Source: Nitrospiraceae bacterium UBA6905
GTDB lineage: Bacteria; Nitrospirota; Thermodesulfovibrionia; Thermodesulfovibrionales; UBA6898
Assembly (NCBI GenBank): GCA_002451165.1
Contig: DKBH01000105.1
Coordinates: 1 to 6,625, forward strand
Reading direction: 5' to 3'
Length of the DNA: 6,625 nt
In this document: one piece after another, positions 5,372 to 6,625 of the stretch
How positions within the stretch are numbered: the stretch's first letter is position 1
Layout: the number at the start of each line of letters is the position of its first letter
Translations under genes and position numbers: made by a program
The notes under the pieces: model-generated
Database searches by the model: none
The model's input: the letters and a program-made list of their open reading frames with translations, nothing else
Told to the model about the DNA's origin: nothing

Positions 5372-5376
5372 TTGAG
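5359..5376 (+). promoter_or_regulatory. Transposase ribosome site and TTG start embedded in two palindromes
   Basis: AAGGAGG (5359-5365) lies 6 nt before TTG 5372. The ribosome site overlaps GAGGCCTC (5362-5369), and the start codon lies inside CTCAATTGAG (5367-5376), two overlapping perfect palindromes. This fixes the TTG start and may be a protein-binding or translational control site. Confidence 0.55.
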
Positions 5377-6418
5377 ATTTTACACAAAGCAGCACAAATT
5401 TTACTGCGGTATCGATCTGCACGCAAGGACTATGTACCTCTGCATCCTCGACCAGGAGGGCAAGATCGTCCTGCACCGGGACATCAAGAGCAGGCCTGAT
5501 ATCTTCCTGAAGACCATCGAGCCCTATCGTGATGACATCGTTGTTGCCGTTGAGTGCATCTTCACCTGGTACTGGATAGCAGATCTCTGTGCCGAGAAGA
5601 ACATTCCCTTTGTGTTAGGCCATGCGCTCTACATGAAAGCCATCCATGGCGGCAAGGCCAAAAACGACAAGATCGATGCTTATAAGATCGCCACTCTGCT
5701 GCGTGGGGGTATGTTGCCCCTGGCCTATGTCTATCCCTCAGAGATGAGGGCCACCAGAGACTTATTAAGGAGAAGAACCCATCTTGCCCGGAAAAGGGCG
5801 GAGCTTATTGCCCATATCCAGACCACCAATCACCAGTATAATTTCCCGGATATGGGCCGGATCTCCAGAAAATGCGACAGGAACAAGCACAGTGTTTCAG
5901 ACCGCTTCACCGACCCCAGCGTACAGAAGAGCATAGAGCTCGATATCTCGCTCATCGAGCATTACGATAAACTCCCGAGCCGTCTTGAACACGAGCTCTC
6001 TCTGACTGCAAAGGTGCATGATGCAGATTCGTATTTCCGGTTACGGTCCATCCCCGGCATAGGCAGGGTCCTCGGACTCACCATTCTCTATGAGATACAT
6101 GATATAAATCGCTTCCCCTCTGTTCAGGAGTTCGTCTCCTACTGCAGACTGGTGAAATCCGCCAGGGAGTCGGCAGGGAAAATAAGCGGCTCCTCGGGCA
6201 AGAAGATCGGCAATGCCCATCTGAAATGGGCCTTCTCAGAGGCTGCGGTCCTGTTCCTCAGGAGAAACCCCGAAGCGCTGAGGTATAGGGCAAAACTGGA
6301 GCGGAAACACGGCAAGGCAACGTCTCTGAGTATCCTTGCCCATAAGCTTGCGAGAGCTGTCTATAACATCCTGAAACGGAAGGAGGTGTTTCATCCAGAG
6401 ACGTTTTTTGCGCAATAG
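5372..6418 (+). CDS. IS110-family transposase (DEDD recombinase)
   Basis: A 348-residue recombinase that moves its element through an RNA-guided mechanism known for the IS110 family. The N-terminal RuvC-like domain shows the DEDD residues: D15 (CGIDLHART), E61 (VAVECIFTWYW), D99 and D102 (KNDKIDAYKIA). A basic coiled linker follows (RRRTHLARKRAELIAHIQ, about 133-150). The C-terminal Transposase_20 domain has SIPGIGRVLGLTILYEI (226-242) and RESAGKISGSSGKKIGNAHLKWAFSEAA (265-292). S267 is the likely catalytic serine by position, an inference. Start is TTG at 5372; the next in-frame Met (residue 21) would lose D15. Length is full for the family, with no frameshift or stop, so it may be active. 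The flanking non-coding DNA holds the candidate guide RNA. Confidence 0.94.
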   Translation: MRFYTKQHKFYCGIDLHARTMYLCILDQEGKIVLHRDIKSRPDIFLKTIEPYRDDIVVAVECIFTWYWIADLCAEKNIPFVLGHALYMKAIHGGKAKNDKIDAYKIATLLRGGMLPLAYVYPSEMRATRDLLRRRTHLARKRAELIAHIQTTNHQYNFPDMGRISRKCDRNKHSVSDRFTDPSVQKSIELDISLIEHYDKLPSRLEHELSLTAKVHDADSYFRLRSIPGIGRVLGLTILYEIHDINRFPSVQEFVSYCRLVKSARESAGKISGSSGKKIGNAHLKWAFSEAAVLFLRRNPEALRYRAKLERKHGKATSLSILAHKLARAVYNILKRKEVFHPETFFAQ

Positions 6419-6422
6419 GGCT

Positions 6423-6577
6423 GGGGCCGGATGAGCCTGTTGCGTCTAACTGGCGCCATCAGGGTGAAGTCCAATGTATGTTTCCAGGAACATGATATGT
6501 ATACAGTCCGACTGTGATATGAACATCATGGAATATAACACCCGGCGCTCTCCGCGTTGATTAGGGCATCCGGCCCC
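6423..6577 (+). ncRNA. Candidate bridge RNA/seekRNA of the IS110-family element
   Basis: Starting 5 nt after the transposase stop, four stems nest in order. Stem 1: GGGGCCGGATG (6423-6433) with CATCCGGCCCC (6567-6577), 11 perfect pairs. Stem 2: GCGCC plus GGGTG (6453-6457, 6462-6466) with the continuous CACCCGGCGC (6539-6548), 10 pairs with a 4-nt bulge. Stem 3: CATGAT (6491-6496) with ATCATG (6525-6530). Stem 4: ACAGT-CCG-ACTGT (6503-6515). Between them are large internal loops: 19+18 nt, 24+8 nt and 6+9 nt. Bridge RNAs of IS110 elements have this plan of stems separated by guide-bearing loops, and in the IS1111 branch the RNA is encoded 3' of the transposase. The fold is seen by eye; guide assignment is not possible here. 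Confidence 0.55.
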
Positions 6578-6625
6578 TTATCGACATACAGAGATTGTTG
6601 CGGGTTCTGCCCCTTACCCGAGCCT
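6578..6625. other. Right flank of the insertion sequence to the window end
   Basis: No gene is seen. It contains the possible right inverted repeat TGTTGCGGGT (6596-6605). An 8-bp direct repeat GCCCCTTA occurs at 6573-6580 and 6609-6616; the second copy would be the first bases outside the proposed right end. Confidence 0.3.

Larger units (their letters stand above)
5312..6608 (+). mobile_element. IS110-family insertion sequence, probably IS1111-like (approximate ends)
   Basis: The element carries a DEDD transposase, short 5' and longer 3' non-coding flanks, and a structured 3' region. A candidate subterminal inverted repeat pairs ACCCGAAACA (5319-5328) with the complement of TGTTGCGGGT (6596-6605), 9 of 10 matches. 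The stated ends assume the IS1111-type offset of about 7 bp on the left and 3 bp on the right from these repeats, and are uncertain by tens of bases. The roughly 1.3 kb size is normal for the group. IS110 elements usually make no target duplication, so ends cannot be confirmed that way. Confidence 0.5.

Noticed and set aside
1..6625. CRISPR array, tRNA or rRNA genes
   Set aside because: No regularly spaced direct repeats and no cloverleaf or rRNA-like sequence were seen on either strand.

Overview
The window looks like a piece of chromosome from an anaerobic or microaerophilic, respiring Gram-negative-type bacterium. The genes that suggest this are an A-type flavodiiron protein, a ferritin-like diiron protein, two c-type cytochromes with export or membrane signals, and a small heat-shock protein. 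The gene set would suit Nitrospirota (Thermodesulfovibrionia-like) or Desulfobacterota. That assignment is inference; no marker gene fixes the taxon.

Layout. Positions 1-1305 hold a two-gene minus-strand operon: a ferritin-like diiron protein followed by a flavodiiron protein cut by the window edge. A divergent intergenic region (1306-1458) separates it from a plus-strand pair: a small periplasmic monohaem cytochrome c and a four-helix membrane protein carrying a C-terminal cytochrome c domain. An Hsp20 chaperone gene with its own promoter candidate and terminator follows (2789-3395). Next are two minus-strand genes, a 69-73 aa two-helix membrane protein and an exported DUF4019 protein, which appear to be separate units.

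The region from about 4320 to the end is accessory. A visibly more AT-rich cupin gene (4442-4948, minus) is bracketed by two large imperfect palindromes whose outer 7-mers resemble integron attC core sites. A tiny membrane-protein ORF follows, then an IS110-family (DEDD) transposase starting with TTG at 5372. The 3' non-coding flank of the transposase can fold into a long nested stem with internal loops (6423-6577), the architecture expected of a bridge RNA/seekRNA. This candidate guide RNA is the most interesting object in the window.

How the genes may work together (inference): the diiron and flavodiiron proteins would remove O2, NO or peroxide. The divergent cytochromes would carry electrons in the periplasm and membrane. 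The chaperone and the exported DUF4019 protein look like stress or envelope functions. The 3' third records cassette-like acquisition followed or accompanied by an IS110/IS1111-type insertion.
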